DNA of 64,000 nt, from assembly GCA_033851955.1 (NCBI GenBank), contig JAWSVK010000008.1, forward strand, positions 1 to 64,000. Direction: 5' to 3'. This document shows, one piece after another, positions 17,911-27,270 of this stretch. The number at the start of each line of letters is the position of its first letter. The stretch's first letter is position 1. The position numbers were made by a program, and so were the translations under genes. This DNA is from Profundibacter sp033851955 (GTDB lineage: Bacteria; Pseudomonadota; Alphaproteobacteria; Rhodobacterales; Rhodobacteraceae). The notes under the pieces were generated by a model, which was given only the letters and a program-made list of their open reading frames with translations, made no database searches and was not told the origin of the DNA.

Positions 17911-18672
17911 ATGGGTATCCTTGAAGTCAAAAACATCAACAAACGATTTGGCGGCCTACAGGCCTTGGGCGATGTGAACCTGTCAATTCAGGAAAACACC
18001 GTACACGCGATCATCGGCCCCAACGGGGCTGGCAAATCGACACTGTTGAACGTGCTGGTCGGCAAATTAATCCCCGACACAGGCTCCGTTATGTTCGACG
18101 GCCAATCCGTGCTGGGGCGCAAACCCCACGAGATCAACCAAATGGGTATTTCGCGGGTGTTCCAAACCCCCGAAATTTTCGGCGACCTGACAGTGATGGA
18201 AAACGTGATGATCCCTTGTTTCGCACGACGCGATGGATCGTTCCGGATGCACGCCTTTGAAACAGTTGAGCAGGAAAACGGCATCATAGAAGAAGCCGAA
18301 CACATGCTGAACGACGTCAACATGCTGGAAAAACAAGACATGCACGCCGCGTCCCTATCTCGTGGTGATAAACGGCGCTTGGAAATGGCGATGTGTCTGG
18401 TGCAGCAACCCAAATTGCTGCTGTTGGATGAACCCACCGCGGGTATGGCGCGGGCCGATACCAACAACACCATTGATCTGCTAAAGCACATCAAGGCCAG
18501 CCGCGACATCACCATGGTGATCATTGAACACGACATGAACGTGGTGTTTTCCTTGGCCGAGCGTATCACCGTGCTTGCCCAAGGCACCCCGCTGGTCGAG
18601 GACACACCAGATAACATCAAAGGCCACCCTAAGGTTCGCGAAGCTTACCTTGGCGAGCAGGCTGTCGACTAG
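17911..18672 (+). CDS. ABC transporter ATPase, LivG type
   Basis: A 253-residue nucleotide-binding subunit with Walker A GPNGAGKST, signature LSRGDKRRLE (LSRGD instead of the common LSGGQ) and Walker B LLLLDEPTAGM. The family feature is a longer insert between Q-loop and signature, consistent with LivG. It energises transport with the LivF-type subunit encoded 14 bases downstream. Confidence 0.93.
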   Translation: MGILEVKNINKRFGGLQALGDVNLSIQENTVHAIIGPNGAGKSTLLNVLVGKLIPDTGSVMFDGQSVLGRKPHEINQMGISRVFQTPEIFGDLTVMENVMIPCFARRDGSFRMHAFETVEQENGIIEEAEHMLNDVNMLEKQDMHAASLSRGDKRRLEMAMCLVQQPKLLLLDEPTAGMARADTNNTIDLLKHIKASRDITMVIIEHDMNVVFSLAERITVLAQGTPLVEDTPDNIKGHPKVREAYLGEQAVD

Positions 18673-18686
18673 ATCAGGATCAAATC

Positions 18687-19421
18687 ATGAGCCAAAAAGC
18701 AAAAACCGCCTCCGCCCCAGCCTATTTTTCGGTCTGGGATATGCATGCCTACTACGGCGAAAGCTACATCGTTCAAGGCGTATCCTTTAGCGTCCACGAA
18801 GGTGAAATCTTGGCGCTGCTGGGCCGCAACGGGGCGGGTAAAACCTCGACCTTGCGCGCCATTGCCCGTCTGGATGATCCCGCCATCACCTTTGGTGAAA
18901 TCTGGCTGGACCACCAACCGCTGCACGAAATGAAAGCCTATCAAGCCTCGCAAGCAGGCTGTGCATTGGTGCCTGAAGACCGGCGCATCATCGCGGGGCT
19001 GACTGTTGAAGAAAACCTGCAACTGGCCCAAATCGTCGAGCCAAAGGGCTGGTCCCTTGAGCGGATTTACGAATTGTTCCCCCGCCTAAAAGAACGCCGC
19101 AAACAAGAAGGCGTCACCCTGTCAGGCGGCGAGCAACAAATGCTTGCGATTGCCCGCGCACTGGCCCGCGACATCAAAGTGTTGCTGCTGGACGAACCTT
19201 ACGAAGGGCTGGCGCCAGTGATCGTTGATGAGATCGAAAAGACCCTGAACCTGATCAAAGAACAGGGTATCACCACCGTGATCGTTGAGCAAAACGCCAA
19301 GCGCGCCTTGGCATTGGCGGATCGGGCCGTTATCCTTGATATCGGTCAGGTTGTCTTTGACGGGTTGGCCAGCGAAGTGCTTGATAACGCTGAGCTTCGC
19401 GCCGAATATTTGGCCATCTAG
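18687..19421 (+). CDS. ABC transporter ATPase, LivF type
   Basis: A 244-residue ATPase with Walker A GRNGAGKTS, signature LSGGEQQMLAIARAL, Walker B VLLLDEPYEGL and H-loop replaced by VEQNAKRAL, as in LivF proteins (VEQNA). It is the last transporter gene before acetyl-CoA synthetase, 49 bases upstream and on the same strand. Confidence 0.93.
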   Translation: MSQKAKTASAPAYFSVWDMHAYYGESYIVQGVSFSVHEGEILALLGRNGAGKTSTLRAIARLDDPAITFGEIWLDHQPLHEMKAYQASQAGCALVPEDRRIIAGLTVEENLQLAQIVEPKGWSLERIYELFPRLKERRKQEGVTLSGGEQQMLAIARALARDIKVLLLDEPYEGLAPVIVDEIEKTLNLIKEQGITTVIVEQNAKRALALADRAVILDIGQVVFDGLASEVLDNAELRAEYLAI

Positions 19422-19470
19422 CCGCAGTAATGCCATCGCATCAACGTCACTTCGCCATCCGGAGACATAA

Positions 19471-21420
19471 ATGACCAACAAGATTTATCCCGCCTCAGCC
19501 GCATTCATCGCCAATTCCCACGCCGACGCGGCCAAGTACAATGAAATGTATAAAGCCTCGATGAATGACCCCGAAAAATTCTGGGGTGAAGAAGGCAAGC
19601 GGCTCGACTGGATCAAACCCTATTCCAAGGTGAAAAACACCAGCTTTGAGCCCGGTAATATTGACATCAAATGGTTCGAAGATGGCACCCTGAACGTTGC
19701 CGTCAATTGCATCGATCGCCACCTTGCGACCCGGGGCGACCAAACTGCGATTATCTTTGAGCCGGATGATCCCAAAACTCCTGCCCAGCACATCACCTAT
19801 AATGATCTGTCTGACAAGGTGAACCGGATGGCCAACGTGCTGCTTTCACAAGGCGTGATGCGTGGCGAACGGGTGGTAATTTACCTGCCAATGATCCCCG
19901 AAGCGGCCTATGCCATGCTGGCCTGCGCACGTATTGGCGCGATCCACTCCATTGTTTTTGCAGGATTTTCAGCCGACGCGCTGGCCAACCGGATCAACGA
20001 TTGCGACGCCCGCGTTCTGATCACCGCCGATGAGGCGCCGCGTGGCGGCCGTGTCACAGCGCTTAAATCTAACGCCGATGCGGCCTTGCTACATTGCTCA
20101 GACAAAGTGCGCTGCATGGTGGTGAAACACACAGGTGGCCAAACCACATGGGTAAAGGACCGCGACGTTGACGTGTTGGCCTTGATGGAAACCGCAAGCC
20201 CAGATTGCCCACCCCGCGAAATGAATGCCGAAGACCCGCTGTTCGTTCTCTACACCTCAGGCTCGACAGGCAAACCTAAGGGCGTGCAACATTGCTCGGG
20301 CGGCTATCTCGTCTATGCCGCCATGACCCATCAATACACTTTTGACTACCATGACGGCGACGTCTTTTGGTGCACGGCTGATGTGGGTTGGGTCACCGGC
20401 CACAGCTATATTATCTACGGCCCCTTGGCCAACGGCGCGACCACGGTGATGTTTGAAGGTACGCCAACTTTCCCTGATGCCTCGCGGTTCTGGCAGGTTT
20501 GTGAGAAACACAAGGTCAACCAATTCTACACCGCCCCCACCGCGATCCGCGCCTTGATGGCCTTTGGCGACGACCCCGCCACATCTTGTGATCTATCATC
20601 GCTAAAATTGTTGGGCACGGTGGGTGAACCCATCAATCCCGAAGCATGGAATTGGTACAATGACATCATCGGCAAGGGTAAATTGCCAATCGTCGACACG
20701 TGGTGGCAAACCGAAACCGGTGGCCACATGCTTACCCCATTGCCCGGCGCAACCCCCACCAAACCCGGCTCGGCCACCTTGCCATTCTTTGGCGTCAAAC
20801 CAGTGTTGCTGGAGCCAACTTCGGGCGAAGTCATTCCCGATGTAGAAGGCGAAGGCGTCTTGGCCATCGCTGACAGCTGGCCCGGCCAAATGCGCACCAT
20901 CTACGGCGACCATGAGCGGTTCGAGAAAACCTATTTCTCGGATTATAAAGGCTACTTTTTCTCAGGTGACGGCTGTCGGCGCGATGCAGATGGCTACTAC
21001 TGGATCACCGGCCGCGTTGACGATGTGATCAACGTTTCTGGCCACCGCATGGGCACGGCCGAAGTTGAATCGGCCCTTGTCGCGCACGCCAGTGTGGCCG
21101 AAGCGGCTGTAGTAGGCTATCCGCACGCCATCAAAGGCCAAGGCATCTATGCCTATGTCACTTTGATGAACGAGGTCGCGCCAACAGACGAGCTGCGTAA
21201 AGAGCTGGAAAAATGGGTGCGGACCGAGATCGGCCCAATCGCAAAGCCCGACCTGATCCAATGGGCTCCAGGCCTACCCAAAACCCGTTCAGGCAAAATC
21301 ATGCGCCGTATCTTGCGCAAGATAGCTGAAAACGACTACGGTGCATTGGGTGACACCTCGACCCTAGCGGACCCAAGCGTGGTCGATGAATTGATCGAAA
21401 ACCGGATGAACAAGGCCTGA
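19471..21420 (+). CDS. acsA: Acetyl-CoA synthetase (AMP-forming)
   Basis: The 649-residue enzyme activates acetate with ATP to acetyl-CoA. It has the adenylation core YTSGSTGKPKGV, the DTWWQTETGG region, and the C-terminal Lys in PKTRSGKIMRRILRKIA, which in homologues is the acetylation-controlled catalytic lysine. Length fits the family (about 650). Some relatives prefer propionate; the sequence near the acyl pocket (WWQTETG) favours acetate. Being last in the transporter operon suggests that the imported substrate is a short carboxylate fed straight to this enzyme. A perfect hairpin terminator follows. Confidence 0.95.
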   Translation: MTNKIYPASAAFIANSHADAAKYNEMYKASMNDPEKFWGEEGKRLDWIKPYSKVKNTSFEPGNIDIKWFEDGTLNVAVNCIDRHLATRGDQTAIIFEPDDPKTPAQHITYNDLSDKVNRMANVLLSQGVMRGERVVIYLPMIPEAAYAMLACARIGAIHSIVFAGFSADALANRINDCDARVLITADEAPRGGRVTALKSNADAALLHCSDKVRCMVVKHTGGQTTWVKDRDVDVLALMETASPDCPPREMNAEDPLFVLYTSGSTGKPKGVQHCSGGYLVYAAMTHQYTFDYHDGDVFWCTADVGWVTGHSYIIYGPLANGATTVMFEGTPTFPDASRFWQVCEKHKVNQFYTAPTAIRALMAFGDDPATSCDLSSLKLLGTVGEPINPEAWNWYNDIIGKGKLPIVDTWWQTETGGHMLTPLPGATPTKPGSATLPFFGVKPVLLEPTSGEVIPDVEGEGVLAIADSWPGQMRTIYGDHERFEKTYFSDYKGYFFSGDGCRRDADGYYWITGRVDDVINVSGHRMGTAEVESALVAHASVAEAAVVGYPHAIKGQGIYAYVTLMNEVAPTDELRKELEKWVRTEIGPIAKPDLIQWAPGLPKTRSGKIMRRILRKIAENDYGALGDTSTLADPSVVDELIENRMNKA

Positions 21421-21440
21421 TAACCCGTAAATGTTAGAAC

Positions 21441-21472
21441 ACAAAGGCCAGCCGTCACAGGCTGGCCTTTGT
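21441..21472 (+). terminator. Terminator after the acsA operon
   Basis: ACAAAGGCCAGCC (21441-21453) and GGCTGGCCTTTGT (21460-21472) form a perfect 13-bp stem with a 6-base loop, beginning 20 bases after the acsA stop. The stem's 3' arm ends in a T-rich run. Confidence 0.9.
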
Positions 21473-21748
21473 CATTTAATGCATGAATTTTCCTACATGA
21501 TTTGATTTAGGGCGTCACGCAACCTTCCCTCGAATCAGACCTTCAACGTCGTCTGCATTTAGATCAACTGTGCGGACAAAACTGGTTTTCGCCGCAATTC
21601 CACCAATGTCGACTCTTGGGTAGCAGTGCAACAACTGGCCCGACATGCGTAGTTTTGTGTAACTGATATTGAGCAGAATAGTGTGTTGCTCTACCACAGT
21701 GCAGTAACCGCCTTGCAGCAAACAAGCTCCCGGAAAGGAACGCACAGT

Positions 21749-22165
21749 ATGATTGCCTATGTCACCGTTGGAGCTGATGACATCGCTCGCGCTAAACGGT
21801 TTTACTCTGCATTCCTGCCAGTCCTTGATTACGGGCTAAAGGAAGGCCCTGACGGTCTAAGCTACGCGCTGCCCAAACAAACCGGGCAGTCTGCCGTTCT
21901 TCCTGATTTCTACGTCAAACCAACTTTTGATGGGCATCCCGCCTCGGCTGGGAACGGCACTATGATCGCATTTGAGGCGCAGAATCAAAAACAGGTTCGT
22001 GACCTTCACGCCTCGGCACTTGACGCAGGTGGCTTTGACGAGGGCCAGCCTGGCTTTCGTCAAACATATGGACCGCATTTTTATGTTGGTTACCTTCGCG
22101 ACCCCCAAGGCAACAAAATTGCACTTTTCTCCAACAATCCGGCTGAGCCCGGACGAGAAGGATAA
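21749..22165 (+). CDS. VOC-family (glyoxalase-like) protein
   Basis: A 138-residue protein with the vicinal-oxygen-chelate pattern: AYVTVGADDIARAKRFYSAFLPVLDY at the start and HFYVGYLRDPQGNKIALFSN at the end. It is probably a dimeric metal-dependent isomerase or lyase, or a binding protein; the substrate is unknown. The ATG at 21749 follows a GGAAAGGA ribosome site; the longer upstream reading was rejected. The preceding 270 bases after the terminator hold only its promoter. Confidence 0.88.
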   Translation: MIAYVTVGADDIARAKRFYSAFLPVLDYGLKEGPDGLSYALPKQTGQSAVLPDFYVKPTFDGHPASAGNGTMIAFEAQNQKQVRDLHASALDAGGFDEGQPGFRQTYGPHFYVGYLRDPQGNKIALFSNNPAEPGREG

Positions 22166-22461
22166 CGCGGGTGATACTGGCGACGACTGCTCAGTTGCCA
22201 GACCTAGGCTCCGCGCCGCAAACGCTCATTTAAGGAGTGTGATATAACTGGTTTGTTTTGTACCACGACAGTCCTTATTCAAAACCAAATCAGTTGTTAA
22301 AGGTCTTTTCCTCGCTCGCCATTCGCTGCATTGCAGCAGATCGGTAAAATGGGCTCGAAACAGACCTTTACTGCAAAATGCACGAGAGGCAACTTTGTCG
22401 TTTTCTCGAATGTGGGGCGATTTCGAGACGTGAGGGTCAATGATTTTTGCGCCTTCAGCAT

Positions 22462-22623
22462 TTACATCGCCTGAAATGCCCAACGGATCGCAGCCTCAAC
22501 TCCAAACAACACGGCCCCCGTCGGAGCTGCGAGTAAAACTCCCAAAATCATGAAACCTCGTAAATTCGGTTTAGCAGAGACAGCAAACACCCCCATAACC
22601 GTTTGATTTTTATCTATTCTCAT
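22462..22623 (-). CDS. Small single-helix membrane protein (53 residues)
   Basis: The reverse strand holds ATG at 22621-22623, eight bases after a strong GAAGGAG ribosome site, and runs 53 codons to TAA at 22462. The product has a polar N-terminus (MRIDKNQTVMGVFAVSAKPN) and one hydrophobic helix of about 20 residues (FMILGVLLAAPTGAVLFGV). It is divergent from the acetyltransferase-like gene. I know no family for it. The 296 bases beyond its stop (22166-22461) contain no gene I can support. Confidence 0.6.
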   Translation of the reverse strand: MRIDKNQTVMGVFAVSAKPNLRGFMILGVLLAAPTGAVLFGVEAAIRWAFQAM

Positions 22624-22754
22624 TCAAATCTCCTTCGATCAAGTGATGCCACCCCCCACCCAGAGGCGTTGGTGTCTAGGCACTTTTTAAATTGAATCAA
22701 ATTATTCATGCCACCATTAACACTGATTTAGGTTTTCAATGCGTTAACAGAAGG

Positions 22755-23633
22755 ATGGAAATTTCTTGGGATCAATGCGGCCAAGCTGGCTGGGAATATT
22801 TATGCAACCGCGCCCGCGCCCCGATGCAACAACGCTGGGACTATGGCGCGACGCATACGACGCTTGGTGGGCAAGTGCAGCGCGGCGTGATTCATCAAGA
22901 TGGTGAACCCGTCGCCCTTTGCCAATCAATCAGCCGTAAATTTGCGGGGTTCCTGAACGTCTCGCTGGCCACGCACGGGCCGCTTTGGCTAGTGCCGTGT
23001 GATCGACCGCGCGCCCTCCGTCTGTTCCGGCGCACATCGCCCCTACCACGCCCGCGTGCTCAGCTGTTCACCTCATCCGCACAGACCTTACGTCACATCC
23101 CGTTGATGACCCCTACCACCAACGCCCAATTGGCCCTGCCGGTTGATCCATCCGCGCTGCATGGCAAATGGCGCAACTGCCTGAAGAAAGCACAAAACAG
23201 CGGTCTGCGCGTGCGTCACATCGCCTGCCCAACCCAAGCTTTAAAAACGCTGTTAGAGCTGGACAAAAAGCAACAGGGCCACAAATCTTTTCGCGCCCTG
23301 CCCACCGATTTCACCCTGAAATGGCAACAAACCAACCCTACGGACCTGCGTCTAATCACCGCCAGCATGTCTGGCCATACTGTAGCCAGTGCCCTGTTCA
23401 TCCGGCACGGAAATACCGCCACCTATCACATCTCTCATACAACAGCATTGGGCCGCACACTGTCGGCCGGGCGTCTTGCGCTTTGGCATGCTTTTACAGA
23501 TTTCGCCGCCCAGGGGGTGCGCCAAATCGATCTTGGTCAAATCGACACCGTCAATGCCAGTGGGTTGGCCCGATTTAAATTGGGCACGGGCGCAACGGCG
23601 CAAGTGAACGGGGCAACCGTACTGGCAATATAA
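22755..23633 (+). CDS. GNAT/FemAB-like acyltransferase, hypothetical
   Basis: The 292-residue protein resembles FemAB-like/BioF2-like acyltransferases built of two GNAT folds. The recognisable part is the second half: KWRNCLKKAQNSGLRVRH, then VASALFIRHGNTATYHISHTT and GVRQIDLGQIDT. Relatives use acyl-tRNA or acyl-CoA donors, and the substrate here is unknown. The start at 22755 (MEISWDQ) fits the family, but its ribosome site AAGG abuts the ATG; a TTG at 22692 is the alternative. Convergent with the pyrimidine transporter operon. Confidence 0.7.
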   Translation: MEISWDQCGQAGWEYLCNRARAPMQQRWDYGATHTTLGGQVQRGVIHQDGEPVALCQSISRKFAGFLNVSLATHGPLWLVPCDRPRALRLFRRTSPLPRPRAQLFTSSAQTLRHIPLMTPTTNAQLALPVDPSALHGKWRNCLKKAQNSGLRVRHIACPTQALKTLLELDKKQQGHKSFRALPTDFTLKWQQTNPTDLRLITASMSGHTVASALFIRHGNTATYHISHTTALGRTLSAGRLALWHAFTDFAAQGVRQIDLGQIDTVNASGLARFKLGTGATAQVNGATVLAI

Positions 23634-23636
23634 AAA

Positions 23637-23662
23637 CAGCGAGGCCCCTTAAGGCCCCGCTG
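23637..23662. terminator. Bidirectional terminator between convergent operons
   Basis: CAGCGAGGCC and GGCCCCGCTG pair with a single mismatch around CCTTAA, preceded by TAAAAA on the plus strand. It lies between two convergent stop codons 56 bases apart. Confidence 0.75.
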
Positions 23663-23689
23663 CAAGTATTGATAGGTTGTAGGTTTGAC

Positions 23690-24676
23690 TTATTTCAGCG
23701 CGATATCCGTCACCACTGATGTCCAAGCGCCTTCTGGCAATTTGGAAATCACAGGGTCAGAGCCACCAGCCATCAACGTTGCAACCGTGCGATCGTAATC
23801 CGCCGCATCAAGTGCGCCGTTTGAGCCCGCTGTCAGCTTGGCAACTTCGCCCATCATGCGGATCTGGTGTTTTTCAGTCTGCGCGCCAGTCTCGTCCGCT
23901 TCCAACACGATCATCGCCGCCTCGGTTGGGTTTTCTTCTGCCCACTTCCAGCCCTTCATTGACGCCTTAACGAAACGCGCCAGCTTGTCCACTTCGGCTG
24001 GATCAGCCAACTTGTCTTCGAGAACGTAAAGACCATCCTCAAGCGTCGCGACGCCCTGCTCTTCATACTTGAACGTCACCAAATCATCCGCGCCAATGCC
24101 AGCGTCAATGATCTGCCAATACTCATTGTAGGTCATCGTCGACACACAGGCCGCTTGACCTTGCAGGATCGGATCAACGTTAAAGCCTTGTTTCAAAACG
24201 GTGACCCCGTCACCACCTTCGGTGCCCAGACCCAGTTTACCCATCCATGACAGGAACGGATATTCGTTGCCGTAGAACCAAACGCCCAGCGTTTTGCCCG
24301 CAAAATCTGCTGGCGACGTGATGCCAGTGTCAGCGCGACACGTCAGCATCATACCGGATGACTTGAACGGCTGCGCGATATTCACCAGCGGCAAGCCACC
24401 TTCACGTGCAGCCAAGGCCGATGGCATCCAATCGATCACCACATCTGCACCACCGCCCGCAATCACCTGTGCAGGTGCCACGTCAGGGCCACCAGCATTG
24501 ATGGTCACGTTCAGGTCTTCGTCGCTGTAAAAACCGTTTTCCAGCGCCACGTAGTAGCCCGCGAACTGAGCCTGCGTGACCCACTTCAACTGTAGCGTCA
24601 GATCGTCAGCGGCTTGTGCCAGACCGGCAGCAAATGTCATCGCCCCGATCACTGTTGTTGCTAATAGGTTTTTCAT
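23690..24676 (-). CDS. NMT1/THI5-like ABC transporter binding protein (probable pyrimidine uptake)
   Basis: The 328-residue periplasmic protein has a Sec signal (MKNLLATTVIGAMTFAAGLAQA, cleavage before ADD). The NMT1 fold follows: LQLKWVTQAQFAGYYVALENGFYSDEDLNV and GGADVVIDWMPSALAAREGG. Family members bind thiamine precursors, riboflavin, taurine or pyrimidines. It closes an operon otherwise devoted to pyrimidine breakdown, so uracil/thymine or a breakdown intermediate is the likely ligand; that is inferred from context. Confidence 0.88.
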   Translation of the reverse strand: MKNLLATTVIGAMTFAAGLAQAADDLTLQLKWVTQAQFAGYYVALENGFYSDEDLNVTINAGGPDVAPAQVIAGGGADVVIDWMPSALAAREGGLPLVNIAQPFKSSGMMLTCRADTGITSPADFAGKTLGVWFYGNEYPFLSWMGKLGLGTEGGDGVTVLKQGFNVDPILQGQAACVSTMTYNEYWQIIDAGIGADDLVTFKYEEQGVATLEDGLYVLEDKLADPAEVDKLARFVKASMKGWKWAEENPTEAAMIVLEADETGAQTEKHQIRMMGEVAKLTAGSNGALDAADYDRTVATLMAGGSDPVISKLPEGAWTSVVTDIALK

Positions 24677-24722
24677 CTCGGTAGTCTCCCTAGTTGTTAT
24701 AGTTGTTAATTCACGTCGTTTC

Positions 24723-25568
24723 TTAACCTCGTTGCGAGGGGTGCCAAAACGTGACCCCCTTCTCTATCAATGCAATAACGCCATAGAACGCCGAACCTGC
24801 CAGCGCTGCAACCGCGATTTCAGCCCAGACCATATCAAGCCCCAGCCGGCCGACTTCGACCGATATCCGGAACCCCATGCCAAGCGTTGGTGATCCGAAA
24901 AATTCCGCCACAATCGCGCCGATCAGCGCCAGCGTGGTGGCGATTTTCAACCCATTAAAGATGGCAGGCATGGCGGCAGGCAGACGCAGTTTGAACAATG
25001 TGTTCCAATAGCCGCCCGCGTAAGTGCGCATCAAATCGCGCTGCATGCTGTCAGTCGCGGCCAAGCCCTGCACCGTGTTCACCAACATCGGAAAGAACAC
25101 CATCACCACGACCACAGCGGCCTTTGAATGCCAGTCAAACCCGAACCACATCACCAATATAGGCGCCGTGCCAATGATCGGTAACGCCGCAATGAAATTG
25201 CCCACCGGCAGCAAGCCCCGTTGTAAAAACGGCGAGCGATCAATCAAGATTGCAGTCAATACTGCCGAGCCACACCCCATGATATATCCGGTCAGCGCGC
25301 CCTTCACAAAGGTCTGGATCAGATCCGCCCAAAGCGTCGGCAATGAAACTGCAATACGCGCGCCGATCATTGATGGCGGTGGCAAGATTACGCTTGGCAC
25401 CTGCAGACCGCGCACCAAGCCTTCCCAAACCACCAATATGGTGATGCCGAAAACGGTGGGCACCGCCAGTCGGACCAGACGGGTTTTGTGCCACTTCGAA
25501 TTGGCCAAAGATACATTCAGAAAATACGCAACCACCCAGAAAATGAAAACGCCGATCAACCAGTTCAT
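24723..25568 (-). CDS. ABC transporter permease (TauC/SsuC type)
   Basis: A 281-residue permease with about six helices and the EAA loop MRTYAGGYWNTLFKLRLPAAMPAIFNGLKIA. It overlaps the preceding permease gene by ATGA (start 25568, stop 25565). The start MNWLIGVF was chosen for this overlap and for the hydrophobic helix at the N-terminus. It forms a heterodimeric channel with the other permease. Confidence 0.9.
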   Translation of the reverse strand: MNWLIGVFIFWVVAYFLNVSLANSKWHKTRLVRLAVPTVFGITILVVWEGLVRGLQVPSVILPPPSMIGARIAVSLPTLWADLIQTFVKGALTGYIMGCGSAVLTAILIDRSPFLQRGLLPVGNFIAALPIIGTAPILVMWFGFDWHSKAAVVVVMVFFPMLVNTVQGLAATDSMQRDLMRTYAGGYWNTLFKLRLPAAMPAIFNGLKIATTLALIGAIVAEFFGSPTLGMGFRISVEVGRLGLDMVWAEIAVAALAGSAFYGVIALIEKGVTFWHPSQRG

Positions 25569-26497
25569 GACGACATCCCCATCTTTTTCAAACTGCGGCG
25601 CTCGATCCAACTGATGCTCGCCACCAGCGTCGCCGCCAAAGTTGCCGCCGCAAACAGAGCCGACCATATCTGAATGGTTTGACCGTAATAGCTGCCCGTC
25701 AACATCCGTGCGCCAAGGCCGCGCAGCGGCACCGCCGACAGTTCCGACACGATGGCCCCGACCAAAGCCGCGGCCATGCCGACCTTCAATGAGGTGAACA
25801 AATAGGGCGTTGAGCTGGGCAAACGCAGTGACCAGAATGTGCGCTGCTTGCCCGCATTATAGGTTTTCAACAAATCCAGCTGCATTTGATCCGGCGAACG
25901 CAAGCCTTTGACCATGCCCACCACGACCGGGAAAAACGACAGATAGGCCGCGATCACGGCCTTGGGCAGGATGCCTTTCATAAAGGCAGGCTGGTAGCCG
26001 AACATCGCAGTGGCTGTTTCTTTGCCCAGAAAATCCGTGGCCCCGATGGTGCTCATGACCACCACGATCATCGGCGCAATCGCAAGGATCGGCACGGTTT
26101 GGCTGGCAATCGCCCATGGCATCACGCCCATATCCATGGCCCGATTGTGCACGATGCCAACAGCCAGTAAAATGCCAAGCCCCGTGCCAAACACGAACCC
26201 CAGCATTGTCGCTGACAGGGTGATCCACCCATGGAAAACCAGTGAGCGTTTTGAGCTGATCTTCTTCTCAAACACCGAATGGTACAGCTCGGCCACCACC
26301 TGATGTGGGGCGGGCAACACGGGGCGTTCTTGTGCCCACGTATCAGCAACCATTTCAGTAAATGACACTTCAACGCCTGCACGTCCGGCTTGATCATAGG
26401 TCCATTTTTTGTTCATCCCAACAGAGGACGCGTACCAAATCACCATGATTGCAGCGACGACCGTAAGGATTGGCATCATCGACCTAATCATAAGCAT
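25565..26497 (-). CDS. ABC transporter permease (TauC/SsuC type)
   Basis: The product is about 310 residues. A first helix is followed by a longer periplasmic segment (KKWTYDQAGRAGVEVSFTEM), then the six-helix core with EAA loop LKTYNAGKQRTFWSLRLPSSTPYLFTSLKVG. The start is either 26497 (MLMIRSMM) or 26491 (MIRSMM). Both overlap the end of the ATPase gene by 8-14 bases, so translation is coupled. It is a paralogue of the permease that follows it. Confidence 0.88.
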   Translation of the reverse strand: MLMIRSMMPILTVVAAIMVIWYASSVGMNKKWTYDQAGRAGVEVSFTEMVADTWAQERPVLPAPHQVVAELYHSVFEKKISSKRSLVFHGWITLSATMLGFVFGTGLGILLAVGIVHNRAMDMGVMPWAIASQTVPILAIAPMIVVVMSTIGATDFLGKETATAMFGYQPAFMKGILPKAVIAAYLSFFPVVVGMVKGLRSPDQMQLDLLKTYNAGKQRTFWSLRLPSSTPYLFTSLKVGMAAALVGAIVSELSAVPLRGLGARMLTGSYYGQTIQIWSALFAAATLAATLVASISWIERRSLKKMGMSS

Positions 26498-27266
26498 GCC
26501 CCGCCCGCAGCCCTTCACGCACCCGATGCGCGATGTCCTGAAACTCTTGGCTGTCGCGAATATCCAGCGGGCGCTCGCGCGGCAGAGTGCTCTCGATCAC
26601 ATCTGTAATGCGGCCCGGGCGCGGGCTCATCACCACGATCTTGGTCGACAGATAAACTGCCTCAGGGATCGAGTGGGTGACAAAGGCAATCGTCTTGTTG
26701 GTGCGGTCCCACAGTTGTAACAACTGCTCATTCAAATGATCCCTCACAATTTCATCCAGCGCCCCGAACGGCTCGTCCATCAACAAGATGTCAGCGTCAA
26801 ACGCCAAGGCGCGCGCGATGCTGGCGCGTTGCTGCATGCCACCGGACAATTGCCACGGGAATTTCTGACCAAAACCACGCAGATCCACCAGATCCAACAC
26901 CTTGGTCACATGCTCTTCCTGCTCAGCCTTGGAATAGCCCATGATCTCAAGCGGCAGCTTGATATTGCCCCTGATCGTGCGCCACGGATACAGTCCCGCC
27001 GCTTGAAAAACATAGCCATAAGCACGATTTTTGCGCGCCTCATCCGCCGTCATCCCGTTGACCGTGACCGTGCCCGCCGTCGGCGTTTCCAACGCTGCTA
27101 TAGTGCGCAAAAAGGTGGTCTTGCCACAGCCTGACGGGCCGATGAAACTGACAAAATCACCCTTGTGGATGTCTAGGTTGACATCCTTGAGCGCATGCAC
27201 GTCCCCGTCGTTGGTGGGAAACGTCAAATCAAGATTTTTTGCCTGAATTACAACTTCTTGAGACAC
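26484..27266 (-). CDS. ABC transporter ATPase (TauB/SsuB type)
   Basis: The 260-residue ATPase has Walker A GPSGCGKTT, signature LSGGMQQRASIARAL, Walker B ILLMDEPFGALDE and H-loop THSIPEA. The GTG at 27266 (VSQEVVIQAKNL) was chosen because it follows the dihydropyrimidinase stop by four bases. A TTG further upstream would overlap that gene by 35 bases. It energises the two permeases downstream. Confidence 0.92.
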   Translation of the reverse strand: MSQEVVIQAKNLDLTFPTNDGDVHALKDVNLDIHKGDFVSFIGPSGCGKTTFLRTIAALETPTAGTVTVNGMTADEARKNRAYGYVFQAAGLYPWRTIRGNIKLPLEIMGYSKAEQEEHVTKVLDLVDLRGFGQKFPWQLSGGMQQRASIARALAFDADILLMDEPFGALDEIVRDHLNEQLLQLWDRTNKTIAFVTHSIPEAVYLSTKIVVMSPRPGRITDVIESTLPRERPLDIRDSQEFQDIAHRVREGLRAGHAYD

Positions 27267-27270
27267 GTAT

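Noticed and set aside
14219..19421. Urea (Urt) transporter
   Set aside because: No urease genes nearby and the operon ends in acetyl-CoA synthetase with an acyl-sensing regulator alongside.
21515..21745. 76-codon minus-strand frame upstream of the VOC gene
   Set aside because: No ribosome site or family; covers the expected promoter.
22226..22483. 85-codon minus-strand frame in the gap after the VOC gene
   Set aside because: No ribosome site; its end overlaps the better supported 22462-22623 gene in another frame.
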